From: Bactericera cockerelli
Lineage: Eukaryota; Arthropoda; Insecta; Hemiptera; Triozidae
DNA length: 64,000 nt
Assembly (NCBI GenBank): GCA_024516035.1
Contig: CM044966.1
Span: 18,795,094 to 18,859,093 of the forward strand
Direction of reading: 5' to 3'
Every line of letters starts with the position of its first letter. Positions within the stretch are counted from its first letter, which is position 1. Under the pieces are notes generated by a model. It ran no database searches. It had not been told where the DNA came from and saw only the letters and a list, made by a program, of their open reading frames with translations. A program made the position numbers and the translations under genes. Shown here piece by piece: positions 12,601-27,800 of this stretch.

Positions 12601-15600
12601 ATGCCTTACTTCGGTGATCCTACGAGAACCGATGCATTCAACGCGCCATCGATGCTGGCATACTTGTACTGTATATAGTACAATTCTCACTTTTCGGTTT
12701 ATACTGATTTTCTGTTTGTACTGATACTGATAGAGTATCAAGGTCACCAGGTGATCTCTCGGTATGTTAGTCAAACCAGAACTGAAAGTAAAATTGATAT
12801 AAATATATTGCATGTACATTGACACATAAGTTTGTATGTGTCATATATTTGTATATATTTGAATATATATTTGAATAAATTAAATATCACATTCTAAATA
12901 GACGCAATGCTGAACTAGGTTGTCTGTGAACTCGAACAAACTCAGATTCTTTCATGGAAGTGATTTAAATATCAACTTTTAGTATCTGGTGGTCAGCAAG
13001 AGCTTTGATTCAACTTCCAAATTACAAGTCCGCTGCCTTATCGGTCAAGCTATTGAGGTCGGTTACTGGAGAACAGATGGAAAAAGAATGCGTTGTTGGA
13101 GAAAGAAACATAGAGAGGACTGGAGAACTAAAAGAAATATATGAAAAACAAACAACAAAAGAAACTAACAAACAGTGCCTAGATTACTGTGGGTGAAAGA
13201 AATAGAGGCAGACTAAACAAGAAAAGATAATAGAGATACAATTGAAGAAGGAGAAATTGACGAGCAAAGAGGAAGAAAGAAAATTAGAGAACTCTGCAAT
13301 TTGAAAAAAACCTCGTGGAAAGCCAAACAAAGGCAAATAATGAACAGAAGCTGCTCCTCTTATGTGAGAAGAATAAAATATGAGCTGAAGAAAGAGAAGA
13401 AGGAAAAAAAGAAAGAGAAGGAAGAAGAGGAGGGGAAGGAGAAAAAGGTGAAGAAGGAAAAGAAGAAAGAGAAGGAAGAAGAGGAGGGGAAGGAGAAAAA
13501 GGAGAAGAAAGAAAAGAAGAAAGAGAAGGAAGAAGAGGAGGGGAAGGGGAAAAAGGAGAAGAAGGAAAAAAAGAAAGAGAAGGAAGAAGAGGAGAGAAGG
13601 AGAAAAAGGAGAGAAGAAGGAAAAAAAGAAAGAGAAGGAAGAAGAGGAGGGGAAGGAGAAAAAGGAGAAGAAAGAAAAGGAGAAAGAGAAGGAAGAAGAG
13701 GAGGGGAAGGAGAAAAAGGAGAAGAAAGAAAAGGAGAAATAGAAGGACGAAGAAGAGGGGAAGGAGAAAAAGGAGAAGAAAGAAAAGGAGAAAGAGAAGG
13801 AAGAAGATGAGGGGAAGGGGAAAAAGGAGAAGAAGGAAAAAAAAGAAAGAGAAGGAAGAAGAGGAGGGCAAGGAGAAAGAGGAGAAGAGAGAAAAGGAGA
13901 AAGAGAAGGAAGAAGAGGAGAGGAAGGGGAAAAAGGAGAAGAAGGAAAAAAAAGAAAGAGAAGGAAGAAGAGGAGGGCAAGGAGAAAGAGGAGAAGAGAG
14001 AAAAGGAGAAAGAGAAGGACGAAGAGGAGAGGAAGGAGAAAAAGGAGAAGAAAGAAAAAGAGACAGAGACAGAGAAGGAAGGAGAGGAGGGGAAGGAGAA
14101 AAAGGAGAAGAAAGAAAAGAAAGAAGAGGAGGGGAAGGAGAAAAAAGAGAAGAAAGAAGAGGAAGAAGAGTGGGGGAAGGAGAAAAAGCAGAAGAAAGCA
14201 AAGGAAGAAGAGGAGGGGAAGGAGAAAAAGGAGAAGAAAGAAATGGAAGAAGAGGAGGGGAAGGAGAAAAAGGAGAAGAAAGAAGAGGAGAAAGAGAAGG
14301 ACGAAGAGGAGGAGAAGTAGGGAAAGGAACAGGAGGAGAAGAAGTAGGAAAAAGAAAGGAAGGAGAAGAAGTAGGAGAAGGAAGGGAAGGAGGAGAGAAA
14401 GGGGATACTAAAATAAAGAACAATAGCAAAAGCCTCCGAAATAGAACAAACAAATATCATAGGATTGTGATGAGACGAAGTGGTTTCCTTTTGGGAAGGG
14501 AACAGCGAGCAGGGAACAAACACTTGTGTATATTTTTCTGTTTTTTTACTTTCCAGGTGCGTGAAGATAGCACCCGACATTGGAGCTAGAATTTTGTACC
14601 ACATACCATAATTATGTACTAATTATGTACTCTTAGGAACAACAAACCCCGAATTTTGTACTCCAACCGTAACCCAAGGAGAGAGGTTGAAACATGTCGG
14701 GTGCTAACTTCACGCTAGCACCCGACATTGAAGATAGAATTTTTACTTTCCTTATCCTATAGAAAGAAGAGTAATGGAATTACCCAAAATTTTCGATAGT
14801 CAGTTTTCAGTGCCAAAACACGTTTTAGGGTCCCCAGAACCTAAAACTAAAGTTTCAGCCATTTCGTGTGTTTCTGTGAATAATTTGTAATTATCTGTTT
14901 GTACATATGCCCTTATTAATAAAGTGTAAAATAATTAAAATAATAATGATAATGACAATAATAATAGTTATGTATTGTATTGTATTGACCACATGGACAA
15001 CCAATGCTTTGATACCAAAAGAAAGCATTACCTCAGCTTCAGCCGAAGTCCGAACTTGAATCCTCCCGTACCAGTGTTGCCACTCTCCACCATTTAACCC
15101 AGAGACAGTGTTGTCAGATACACAATTATATAACCTGAATTTTCATTATTTAATTCACAGACAGTGTTGTCAGATGCACAATTATATAACCTGAATTTTC
15201 CTTATATAACCCACAAACAGTGTTGTCAGATACACAATTATATAACCTGAATTTTCATTATTTAAACCACAGACAGTGTTGTCAGATACACAATTATGTA
15301 ACCTGATCTTTCATTATTAAACCCACAGACAGTGTTGTCAGATACACAATTATGTAACCTGATCTTTCATTATTAAACCCACAGACAGTGTTGTCAGATA
15401 CAAAATTATATAACCTGAATCTTCATTATTCAACAGTTGTCAGATGTACAGTTATATAACCTGAATTTTCATTATTTAAACCACAGACAATGTTGTCAGA
15501 TGCACAATTATATAACCTGAATTTTCATTATTCAATAGTTGTCAGACACACAATACGCACCGGAAGGTATCCCTTAGAAACAATTATAACCAAATTTAGA

Positions 15601-18600
15601 ATACAATTTTTTTGTCGGCTCTTGAGATCGATCCGGGACCTTCCGCATGGCAAGCGAGTACTTAACAACAGACCTAAGAATCCAGTAAAAATGTATAAAC
15701 AATATACGTTCTGTCGATTCTTATTTAGTTTTTTTTTTTTTTAGTAAGCCACTCGAACATTGTTAAACAGGAAATCAAGGGACCGACATTCCTAATTATA
15801 AAAAAACCTGTGTAAAAAGGTTTTCTGTTTTAAAAAAGGTATAAAAAGACCATGATTTGTTCCAGGTTTTCTACATTCGACAGTCCTGTTTATCCAGGTT
15901 TAACTTTATATAATTAAATATATATTTAAATTTAATACGTTATTAATTTTTATATAAATAATAATAACACTTTAGTACCTAATATTTATTCTTTTTTAGA
16001 CTGGATCTTTTTTATTTTTCTTAATAAAAAAAAAATCCAATGAAAAACACAATCAACTAGTAGAAGTTATGTATACGTCGGCGTTAATTTGTTAGAGAAG
16101 CGTTTCAACAACTTTATTTTTGGCATTAAATAAAAATCGATTATTTTTAATGAGAGTAAGTAGCCGTTAAGAATTTCAAATCCTTAAAAAAAAAGCCATG
16201 TAAACAACGAAGGAAGATAGACAATGAGCAGACAGGATTACGGTACACTCTCGTATCACGATACAAGACGAACTGACTTGGAACCAAGAATAACTGCAGA
16301 GAGATCCAAGCCACAACTAGTAGTATTAGTATTTACTGAAATCTTATTTTTATCACAATTATTTGTTTAATGGAACACTTGCACCTATTTATATATTTAC
16401 ACTTTATTCTTTGTACAAAACAATTAAAAATAAATTAATACAAATAAAATTTCAAAAAAAAAACTTAAAAATATATACAAAAAATATAGAACATTATGAA
16501 TTTTTTTATTTTTATTTATTTAAATTTACTAGAGTGTGCAAACATTATTTTTTCATTTACATTTATTGGTTCTATCGAAAGAGTTTTTATCGTATTTTTT
16601 TCCAAGCCCAGGAGGCACCTTGGTTAATTTTACGTCAAACAGTGGAAATTTTGAAATCATCTTTTGTAAGTTCTGAATATGGGAAACAATTCCTGACAGG
16701 AATTTCAAAGGGACTTAACTATGAGCGATAAATGATGCACTTTGAGCGACAAAAGATGATTCCTGACAAAAATTTAAAGGGACATCACTGTGAGAGATAA
16801 AGGTGTCTGAAGCCCAGAACACGAAAAAATCTTTGATAGAAAAAAGCCCCATAAGAACGTGTAGACTGAAAAATCCAACTTGGTCATGACGTCACAAATA
16901 CATATCCGCTTTTTTAAAGGTTTTTCACGTTCGTTTTACGTAGTTTTGCTGGCGGAAATGGCTTTTTCTAGTATGTAGACTATAGAATCAGTCATAGAAT
17001 CAAATCGTGGGTAAGTGGCAGAGAGCGCCTAAGACATTAACTTTGCCCCGGATTACAAAACAATATTGTAAATAAAGATTAATAATGTTCTGTATTTTTT
17101 AGGTTTTTTTTTTAAATTTATTGTTGATTGTTTTGATTAAAAATTAAAGTTTAAATAAATAAGTCTTTCACAAAAAAAACAATTTGCAAGGGATCCAATA
17201 TAATTTTAAAAAAACTGACATTAAGCGATGCATAGTAACGTGGTATGCCTAGAATGGTGCCTACTACCAGTACAGTTAATGTTTCACTACTCCTGGCTGA
17301 CGCTCGATTGCCCATTCACACTCACTCTGTCCCTCATTGACTTGGAGAACAGATGGTGCAAGATAAACACTATACGCTACGTCATCTAGTCTGTCGACAG
17401 ATCCGGAAAATTCTGATGAAATAGGGGCTCTAGACACTAGAATTTCTCTCTTCTGTAGAGGATAAAAATATCTAACAATATGGACTTAGGTACTTATGCT
17501 GCTTGATTAGGACCAATACGACCACATAATTATGTTCTATCATCTCGTACCCTGAAGTAATGTTATGCAACAGTTCCAGGGTACTGAGATTAGAAAGAGA
17601 GGAAGATGTTTAGTGGGTATGGCACATCGTTTTCAGTGCCTAAACCTCACACTGTCCACCAGAGCCAGAGATGGTCCTGGTGTTCGTCTTGAATAGCAAG
17701 AAAATTGACCTCCTCTCTAGAAAAAAAAAACATATGTTCTAGGAAGTCAAGTGGTTAACGGTAATCCAGGTAGCGTAGGAATCCGTAAGTTCGAATCCCA
17801 GCCAGTGCACGAATTTTTGTGACCACATGCATAATAATAAGACTCTGAGGATAAGGTGGTAGAAAATGATTTGAGCATTAACCTCGCCTGGTGGTTACCT
17901 TCCACTAAAGAGTGTTATAATTATTATAGGTCACATGCCTCCATATATTTCTTTACTATATTTATATTACTGTATGCCTCCTTATATTTCTTCACTATAT
18001 TTATATTACTGTATGCCTCCATATATTTCTTTACTATATTTATATTACTGTATGCCTCCATATATTTCTTTACTATATTTATATTACTGTATGCCTCCAT
18101 ATATTTCTTTACTATATTTATATTACTGTATGTCTCCCTCCATATATTTATTCACTATATTTATATTACTATATGCCTCCATATATTTCTTTACTTGGTC
18201 CCACCATGCAACAATCAAATACACATTTCCAATGCATGCAAAATCTCGTGAATATTTTTCAAAAACAAGAAATACAAAAAGAATGATTTTCCAATGTGTG
18301 GCGAGATTCGTGTGGTGTCTCGAATATCAATGTATGGAGACGACCCCCAGGCAATTGTGGGCCTGTGGAAATACAACTGGCAAACAGAGATATTATTATT
18401 ATTAAATTCTTTGTTAGACATAAAAATATACTTGTACAAATAATTATTACAAAAATGAAAAAAAATGGAAAAAATATCAACAATAAAAAGGGAAAAAATA
18501 TATAAATATATGCACACATGTCCTAGCTAAAGGGCGGAGTTATTGCCTATGGCAATCTCTTTCGTAGATATACAGGATGTTTAAAAATAAAATAGGTAAA

Positions 18601-21600
18601 TCAGTTAACCACGTGTGTTATGGACCAATTTAAGGAAGGTCAACTCTATAAGAGAAGGTACGAAATTGATTTCTAACGAAGTGAGACGCCCATCGAGTTG
18701 AAAAAAATATATCGAATATTTTTAGTGACGCTTGACCTGTTTGATATCACAACTACTCAAACTTGCTTTACTAAATCCACGCAGAAACCGGGACTTGAAC
18801 CACCGACCTCCAGGTTACAAGTCCGCCGCCTTATCGATCAAGCTACTGAGGTCGGTTTCTCACAGAACTATGTTCGCTATTTACAGGACTAGGAAAGATG
18901 AATATACCTTGAAAATAGATCATGTTATCCAACATGATGGTCTGAACAGGTGGAATCACTTTCTCATTCCAACCTGTGATACTTTCCACTTTCCAATAGT
19001 GTGTAGAATAACGAAATAGATAACTCATAACGTACACACATCTCATGGGTAATGTATAATAACACTCGATAAACTATCTTGTTTGAATGGCGATCAACGT
19101 TCCAAAAGCTTAATCCAAAAAAATACCAATCGCTATTCAACGAGAAAATTCTGTGAAAATTAGACGGCACTATTCCTGATGGCTTGCGTTTCGAAGAGCT
19201 GTTTTTAAATAAATTATAATATCATTATAACACTCTTTAGTGGAAGCTTGAAACATTTTCTACCACCTAACCTTCAGAGTCTTATTATTATGTGGTCACA
19301 AAGTCAATTAATGAGCAATAAATTCATGCACTGGGTGGGATTTAAACCAACGGATCCCTAGGCTACCTGGATTACCAGACTAGATAACCAGTTGACTACC
19401 AGTGCACGTTTCATGTATCTGTCACAAAACAAATAATACAATATGGCAACCGTTATTACCTCAGCTGCAGCCAAAATCCGAAGTAGCTACTGTTTCATAC
19501 CTAAGAAAAAAGGTTGTGAGACGATTCATCTATTAAAATAAATAAAACAAATGGCTCAGTGGTTAAGCACTCGCTTGCCATACGGAAGGTCCCGAGTTCG
19601 ATCCCCCGCGCCGACAAAAAAATGTATTCAAAATTTGGTTACAGTAGTTTGTAAGGCATACCTTCCGGTGTTGACCCAGCACCTAAATGGGAAGTATTGT
19701 GTCACTTCGGGCCCATCATAGGGGAGGCATACTACAACACAAACCACAATAGCTCCTATCAGCCGAAGTAATGAGAAATCGATTCCGGGGCAAAAATTAG
19801 AACTAGGAAATTTCTGGGGGGTTTTTTAGAAGGTAGAAAACCCTTTCACAGGCTCCTAAACTGCCAAACTACGCCTGTGTTTGAACATGCAATTTTTTCC
19901 CTCTATAAAAAAAGCTCATATCTAAGCGTCTACAGTAGCTCCTGTTTCACGGCTACGAAATATAAAAGGCTTTGAAACACTCATTAAAATAAAAAAAAAA
20001 TAAAAAAAAAATAAAAAAAAAAAACATCCCCAAGGCTCTTACTTTTTCAGCTCCGTCACAGTGTCATGGAACTCTTCTTCTTCCTCCTCCTCCTCTTCCT
20101 CCTCCTTCTTCTTCTCGTCCTCATTTACTATCCCATCCGCCCCCGCACCTCCAGAGTCGGTGGACGCATTCAAAGGACTACTCCGGCTGCTGAAGCTCGA
20201 CCACTTACTCGACAGAATTCGCAACATGACGTCGAAAATTGTCTCAGTGTCAAAAGTGCTACATGAGAAAATTCCTCACAGATGGCCGAAATTTCACGCG
20301 GATGGAAGTTTGGGATTCAACTTTCAACCGATGGATCTCTTCGCTTCTTTGTGAGACACGAGACAATTCCTCACAAAATTTCGCCCATTTAATGGGCGAA
20401 ATTTCACGTAGTTGGATGTAAGCTTGGGATTCAACTTTCAACCAATGGATCTGTTCGCTTCTTTGTGAGATTTTTTTCGCCTTCTATTTCATCACCACCT
20501 TCATGATTCAGTATACCATTCTTCCGTCATCAACTCCGAACGGATTTGAAAGAAAATTTCTTACTATCGAAAAAAGAAATGATTTTCAAACAACCTGTCG
20601 AAAAGTTTCGTCACAGTTTGAAAGTCCTCCTTCGGAAATTCAAAGTTCCTCTTCAATCCAATAATCCCATCGCAGTTTGAACATCTTCCCTCGAGGTTTC
20701 AAAAATTCCCTCACAATCGAACAATCTCATCTCTGATTGACAAGCTTCCTGTATGAAGACGTTGAAAATCCCATGTCATCAATGTGTTATATTTTCATGC
20801 TTCTTTTGGTGCAGACTTGCTCAGATATCAGACATAAATATTTTATTAATATCTTATGTCTCTTTCTCTGTATAGGCGTTTCTTCACACCTCGGCCGCGG
20901 TGTTGGATCTTAATGAAGATTATTCAATGTACGAAAATGTAAATTTTTTGGATATAACTTAGAACTTTAGATTCAGTTTATTATATAAAATAGATCTCAT
21001 CTAACTCGTTCCTTTCAGGCAGGGTTCCCAAGAAACTTGCTGCGTTAAAATGTAAAATAAATCAGTATTAAGCTTCTATTTCGTGTTATATTTTTCAGTC
21101 AAATTTTTCTCGCTTGTCAAACAGCAATGTCAGATAATTTGTCAACGGCGACAGTTGAGTTGACAAAATATTGTCCTCGTGAGTAATGTATTACACAGAC
21201 GAGGAAGTTTCGAGGCAAAACCTCGCACCTTTTCCAGAGGAACAGTTTTTGAACCAATCTTGGTTTCCAGGGACGAAATGCGAAACAAAAATTGGACGCA
21301 ATTTGAACTTTTCTAAGTGTTTTTTATTTATTATTATAGACTGCTGGGGGAGCCACAAGAGATGCCCGAATTATCACACCGACCTCTATTAGATCTATTT
21401 AAGTGTCAGAGATGATATTTGCTCCAATTCCAAATAGACTTTCTCAGCTCAAATTGTTTTGAACAATGAACCTTTCTAATTGTTCTTTTTAGTATTATAG
21501 ACTAGTTGGAGAGCCACAGTAGATGCTCGAATTATCACACCGACCTCTACTAGATCTATTGAAGTGTCACAGATATGATATTTGCCCAAATTCCAAATAG

Positions 21601-24311
21601 GCTTTCTCAGCTCAAATTGTTTTGGACATTGTCAAGTTTCACATGAAAGCTCTCTTCATTGTTAGAGATAAGTTTCAGGTCTTGACAGACTGTTTACAAA
21701 TATTATTCACAGTGGCTAATGCTTCTTCGACAATCTTGGTGTTGATCCTTGGATCATGGATCGAGAGACTGAACGATTGTGGGATTCTTTCTAAGATGCT
21801 TCTTCATTGATTTTGAATAAGCTCTCCACAAAGTTGGTGTTGTCGGGGGGGATCAAGTATCCACATAGAAGATGGAGCCGGAGTGCCTTAGCATTAATTT
21901 TAAAACTACATATGTTATTTTTAATGTTATAATACTTTTAATATGTTTGTCTTCATATATTGTTCTGTTCCACTCTGTTGAAAAAAATCAAAATCATAGA
22001 GGAACAATTCGAGACCTCGTTCAAACGTTCCAAATCATGTTTCAGGGACTTTTGAAGTACAGATTTGTTTTCTTTGGATTCAGAGAAAGCTTATGATGCG
22101 AGGCTAGAAGTTATTCTTATTATTATTCTTCAAGGAGCTGTTATACGGTTAAGTTTTCTATTTGTCAAACGCACTGGGGAGGTTTTCTGAACTTTGTAAG
22201 TGTTGATTGATCACCGGCAGTCACTGTCAAATGCAGCTTTCCCCATTTCCTTTAGATGTTGCTCAAGTGTTCGACGTTCATCGTCCTTTTTGAAAATTGT
22301 TAGAACTTTTGTATCGACTCACTTCGCATTTCACGCACTAAATTTCGGTAGACTTTAGAAAACTTTGTTGTGGATTTGGGGTTTATTTATGGTATTGTCA
22401 TGTTCTTTAATTTTTATTTTTATAATATCACTTTGTGGTTATCTAATTTTTATTCGGGGGTTTTTTTTTATATATCACTTTAAAAAAATAATTGATCTGG
22501 TAAATACTGTTCGTTAAATGGACTATATTGCTTGTCGTTTTGTACTTTGAGTATTGTAATTTACATAACTAAAACAGATGAACTAAAAATCAAAAAAAAT
22601 GGATGCTAACGCAAAAGTTAGGAAATTAGAAGTTTTACTTTGTGGCATCTCCTTTGTCGACCAAGTTATGTGTGATCTAATAGTAGATTATACATAACTT
22701 GCACCCAACACAACACTAAGAACGCGATTGAAACCCTGGATATTTTTTCTGGGAGTTCAAAGAGCCCACAGTGTTCGTCAATCTAGTTACCATGAAAATT
22801 CAACACAGCAAAAATGTCAATCTTTTGAACATAGAAGAAGAAATGAGGCCTAATAATAACCTATCCCCTTTCACTCCACAGAGCAGAGAAAACTTCACCA
22901 ATCCACATGAAAGACAGAAGAGAGTGAGTTTATAAACAAATGGGAAACTTCAGCTGATGAATTGTCATAATTGGGTGTTTTTAATTGGGTCACGCCAGAG
23001 AAATTATGAAAGAGAAAACACCCACAGGAAATAATACTATTGATGATAATGTAATACTAATAATGATAAAAATAAGGGTTCGGTGGAAGAGATTGTCATA
23101 GGCAATAACCCCACCCTTTAGTTAGAACAAATGTTTCTATATATTTTTCTATTCTTTTTCGTTTTTATTGTTTATACTCGTATTGTTTCCATTTTTTTTC
23201 ATTGTTGAAATAATTATTTGTATTGTACATAATGTACATTTAATAATAATAATAACAATGTAGATAGATGTTTACCTGGGGGACGTTAAACAAGCAGAAT
23301 GGTCTTCTGCTTGTTTAACGTGTCTTGCTGGAGGACTATAAACAGAGAACTGACTAGTCAACCCAACAAGCCCGGCTAGCTTGTTGTTTCCTAAAGGTTT
23401 CATGGCTTATAGAGAAAAATCTCAATTTCACACGATGGTCGATCGTACATAGAAATAGGTACATGGTTCAGGACGAGCCAACTATGAAGTACAGTTGGCT
23501 GGAGACCATGATAGCCCCCTCCAGCTGTAGCCAAGCTGGCTACAACAACAACAACAACAACAACAACAATAACAACAACCTACCCTACATAACATAATAT
23601 ATGACACGGTATTATTATCATTACCTACTTTGATAATCATGCAAATGATACGTTTATAAGACACGCGTGAGAATAATGTTGAATTTGAAAACTATTTCTG
23701 TAATTCTGTATAATTATTGTACATGTATATTTTCATCATATCATCCGAGTGTATGTTTTTTAAAGGTGAGATATGGTGAGTGGACAATGTACAGGGTGAC
23801 TCATTAGAGCACGAATTTGAAATGGGACATTCACCACATATCCAGAAAAACAACCAGTAGATCATGAATTTGAAATAGGATATTCAGTATTCACCACATA
23901 TCCAGAAAACAAACCAGTAGATCGTGAATTTGAAATGGGATATTCACCACATATTTTTTTTTAACAGACCGACAGACACAAAACCAAAGTTGCTCAGGAG
24001 GTCATGAAACGTCCAGAAATATGAAAAAAAAATTGCAATTGGAGCAAAAAATATTGGAGCAAAAAATATTATTATTTTTACAAAACGAACACAATACTTC
24101 TGATTTCTAATATTGGACATTTACCGGAAGTATTTTCAATCAGAGCAAAAATTTTTAAAAAAAAAACGAACACAATACTTCCGAATTTTAATATTAGAAA
24201 TTTACCCGAAGTAATTTAAATCGGAGCAATTTTTTTACATACAAAAACGAACACAATACTTTCGATTTCAAATATTAGAAATTTACCGGAAGTACCTAAT
24301 TTAAATCGGAG

Positions 24312-24347
<36 letters not shown>

Positions 24348-24777
24348 ACAAAAACGAACAAAATACTTCCAATTTCTTACATTGGAAATTTATCGGAGGT
24401 AATAAAAGCACCCTCACTCCCACAGGTACGAGAGTGGACGACTGAAACTATTATCACTTAACAAGAGAGATTAAAAGCAAACAACTCCTGAATTTTAATG
24501 AGTTTTTCTATTCTGGGCAGTAACATAGCGGACCACTCGTACGTTAATTATTATTGTTGAACATTAAGTACGGGTCGGGAAATTATCAAAATTAATGACC
24601 ATACATGAAAGAGAAATGCGAGAATTATCAAACACTCTAGAACTATTTAGGTTGTGGGGAATATTTTTTTTTTTTTTTAATAATAATATTTTTTAATAAT
24701 TGAATACCTAATTTGTTTCACAACAAGAACTTTTTCGGTTGTGGAGAATTTACCCAATGAAATACCCAATTTTGATG

Positions 24778-24810
<33 letters not shown>

Positions 24811-27800
24811 ATGAATTTCGATTATATTTTTGTTAATGTGTCGCTGTTATTATTGTTAAACAATAAACAGTCGTTGAAAGAGAAATGCGAAAATTATTAT
24901 AAACAGAACAAAAGTTATTTACGTTGAAGGGAATCTTTTTTTTTAAATATAATGAAATACCTTGTTTAATTTTTTTATTAATAAATTCGATTTTTTACTA
25001 ATTAATTCGCTTTTTTATAAGTCTTTGTTAAGTATTAATTACTACTAGGACAAAGTATATGAAAAGAAAACTATGTGATTAGTGAAAAAAGTACGTACAG
25101 AATTGATTGAAATGACGAAAATAATTATCAAAAACAGAACAGGAATTATTTTAAATAATAATATTATAAAATTGGGTAGGCAAAATATGATGAGAAATAT
25201 TTTTTTAAGCGAATAGCACGTCGAGAATTGATGAAAACGGGGAAAATTTATCAAACACTGCACAAGAACTACATAGGTTGACGATTCTTGTAGAATAAAA
25301 ATTATCACAAAATTTAACAAGAAAAAATACAAGTTGATATTATTCTTTTTCGATTATTATTAAGGCAAAACATCAAGGAGAAAACCATGTGAAAAATTGA
25401 TGAACACTACTGAAGGCATGGACGAGGTTGAAAGAATGACGGGAAAATTTTGCAAACTGTCTCAATCGAAAAATTTGCACAAGAAAAATGTTTCCAATGA
25501 GGTAGAGAGGAAGAGAGGGAAGAAAAAAAAATGCTGCAAACATTTTCTTTTCACGCGAAAATACGTCATAGTATACGTCATTCGCGAAAGAGAGCGAATA
25601 AAATGGAAGAAAAAATTTTGAAAGAGGGTTTTTTTTACGAAAAGAAATGTGAAAATGTGAAAAGAAAATAAGGTTCGAATTTTTTTGCCGGGAGAGTTGT
25701 TGTGAGTTCTCGCGAGAATTGGACGAACTGAAATTGGGAGAGAAGAAAAGGAAGAGAGGGAAAATAAGGGGAAGAGTGAGGAATAGGAAAAGAGAGAGAG
25801 GGAGAGTGAGAGAAGTAGAGAGGGAGGGAGAGAAAGAGATAATGAGGAATTGGGGGAGAGAGGAAGGGTGAAGAACATAGAGAGAGATGCGTGAGGGGAG
25901 TGTAATCAGATGTTACTCAAAGAATGAAGGGAGACAGAGAGAGAGTGAGAGAGTGAAGGGGGGGGGGAGGGGGGATGTATTGAGTATCATGTGGGTTGTG
26001 CTGAAATAGTGGCTTGTGTATGTAGTTATGTACATTGTACAAATTATCAACTAAGTCAGAATCGAAGGCAACCGAATCTGAGATATCGATAGTAAAAAAA
26101 AAAAAATATCTGGTATATTTGTCGCGAGTATTTTGAGAAGACTCACAACAACCCTACTGGAAAACTTTATAAGAGTGAATTTTTCTTTTGTCATTATTGT
26201 TTTTCTTTTGTCATTATTGTTCTTCCTCAGTAAACTTTTTTTATGTCTTTTTTAAACCGACTCTTAGAAATAGATAATTCATTTAAACTTCTTTTTCTTT
26301 TATTTTGCCTTTAATCACGCTCAAGTGGGGTCGACATTTCTTATCACCTGTCTTCAGGCAGTCTGGTCAAGAGCCTCATCGCTCGTTATTCCTTTTTCTC
26401 GTAGGTCTTGCTATTATTGCTATTATTTTTCCATCTCTTCGGTCTTCCTTTCCTCTTTGCCCCTCGACTGAAATTGTCTCAACTTTTTTACTTCTTTTCA
26501 CATGCCCATACCACTAGAGTCTCTTTTCTTAAATCTTCTTTGATAATTCTAACACTTTCACTTTGTCTCTAATAACTTCATTTCTTATTTTGTCTAGACC
26601 AGTAACTCCACATGTCTATCAAAATATTTTCATTCCTATTGTTTCCAATTTCTTTTCTTCGGATTTCTTAAGTGCCCAGCAAACATCATACTCCATGGTC
26701 CTTCATCTCTTACATTTTCAGCTATCACATCCATGATCATATGAAAGAAGTAAGGACTTATAGCAGATCCTTGATGAAGACCAACTTTCACACTTAGCCA
26801 TACAAGTTGGACTTCTAATTTTTGGCTTCATGATACTTTATTTCATTAGCCGTACATGTGTACTTCTCTGGGACTCCTTTCCATCTTATACATCGCCATT
26901 TTCATCTCGTGGAACTCTATCGTATGCTTTTTCCAGGTCAATAAATATGAAGAAAAAAATGGTTTTCTTTTCTCTTGATACTTTTCCATCAACTGTCCAA
27001 CTGCAAATATGGCATAAGTTGTGCTTCTTCCAATCATTAATCCGAGCTAAGAAATCTATAATTCATTCGAACAGACTCGATAAAATCGATAAATCAATCT
27101 AAAAATCGAAAACTTCCAATACCAATTCCTCACAGAAATTGAGAAATTGATAACTGAACTGGCTAAAAGAAATGGATACCGCATAAGATTGAAATTCACA
27201 TTTCATTACAATGGAGACACATTTCATTACAATAGAGAATGAACTAAACAATCGATAGTTCATTCATTTGAGCAGAATCTAAACAATCGATAGTCAATTC
27301 GAATCGAGCAACTTGAAAATATCGAAAGCTCATTCGTGATAATATCGAATCTGATAGACATGCAGTAGAAAAAGATTATTAAAAAGAGGGGGAGGGAGAG
27401 AAGGAGAGAAAAGGGGAGCGAAATAAATGTAGTGGAAATATTAAAACACGGCGCGGCAGGCAGCGGTAGGTAGTTGGAAACCAGGAGAGATTCAAAATTC
27501 ATCAGGGGCTCCATCCAAATAGAACATGGAATTGACTTCCATGTTCTATCTCTCAAATTTTAATAAATATACCTCGTTATCTCATTACTACTATTGTACT
27601 TGATTTTACTATTGTACTGACCTCAGCAGCTTGATCGATAAGGCGGCGGTGGACTTGTAACCTGGAGATCCTAGGTTCAAGTCCCGGTTTCAGCGTAGAT
27701 TTAGTAAAACGAGTTTGAGTAGTTGTGATATCACGAAAGTGATTAACACAAATATGATAACTATTGGACTTGACTTGCAAAAGAAGTTTTTGTTGACAAG

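Noticed and set aside
13284..14604. ORFs of 169-414 codons, Lys/Glu/Arg-rich or Ser/Phe/Leu-rich
   Set aside because: Artefacts of the polypurine tract, which lacks stop codons by composition.
25397..25878. Small Lys/Arg- or Ser/Leu-rich ORFs
   Set aside because: Low-complexity purine-rich DNA without splice or homology support.
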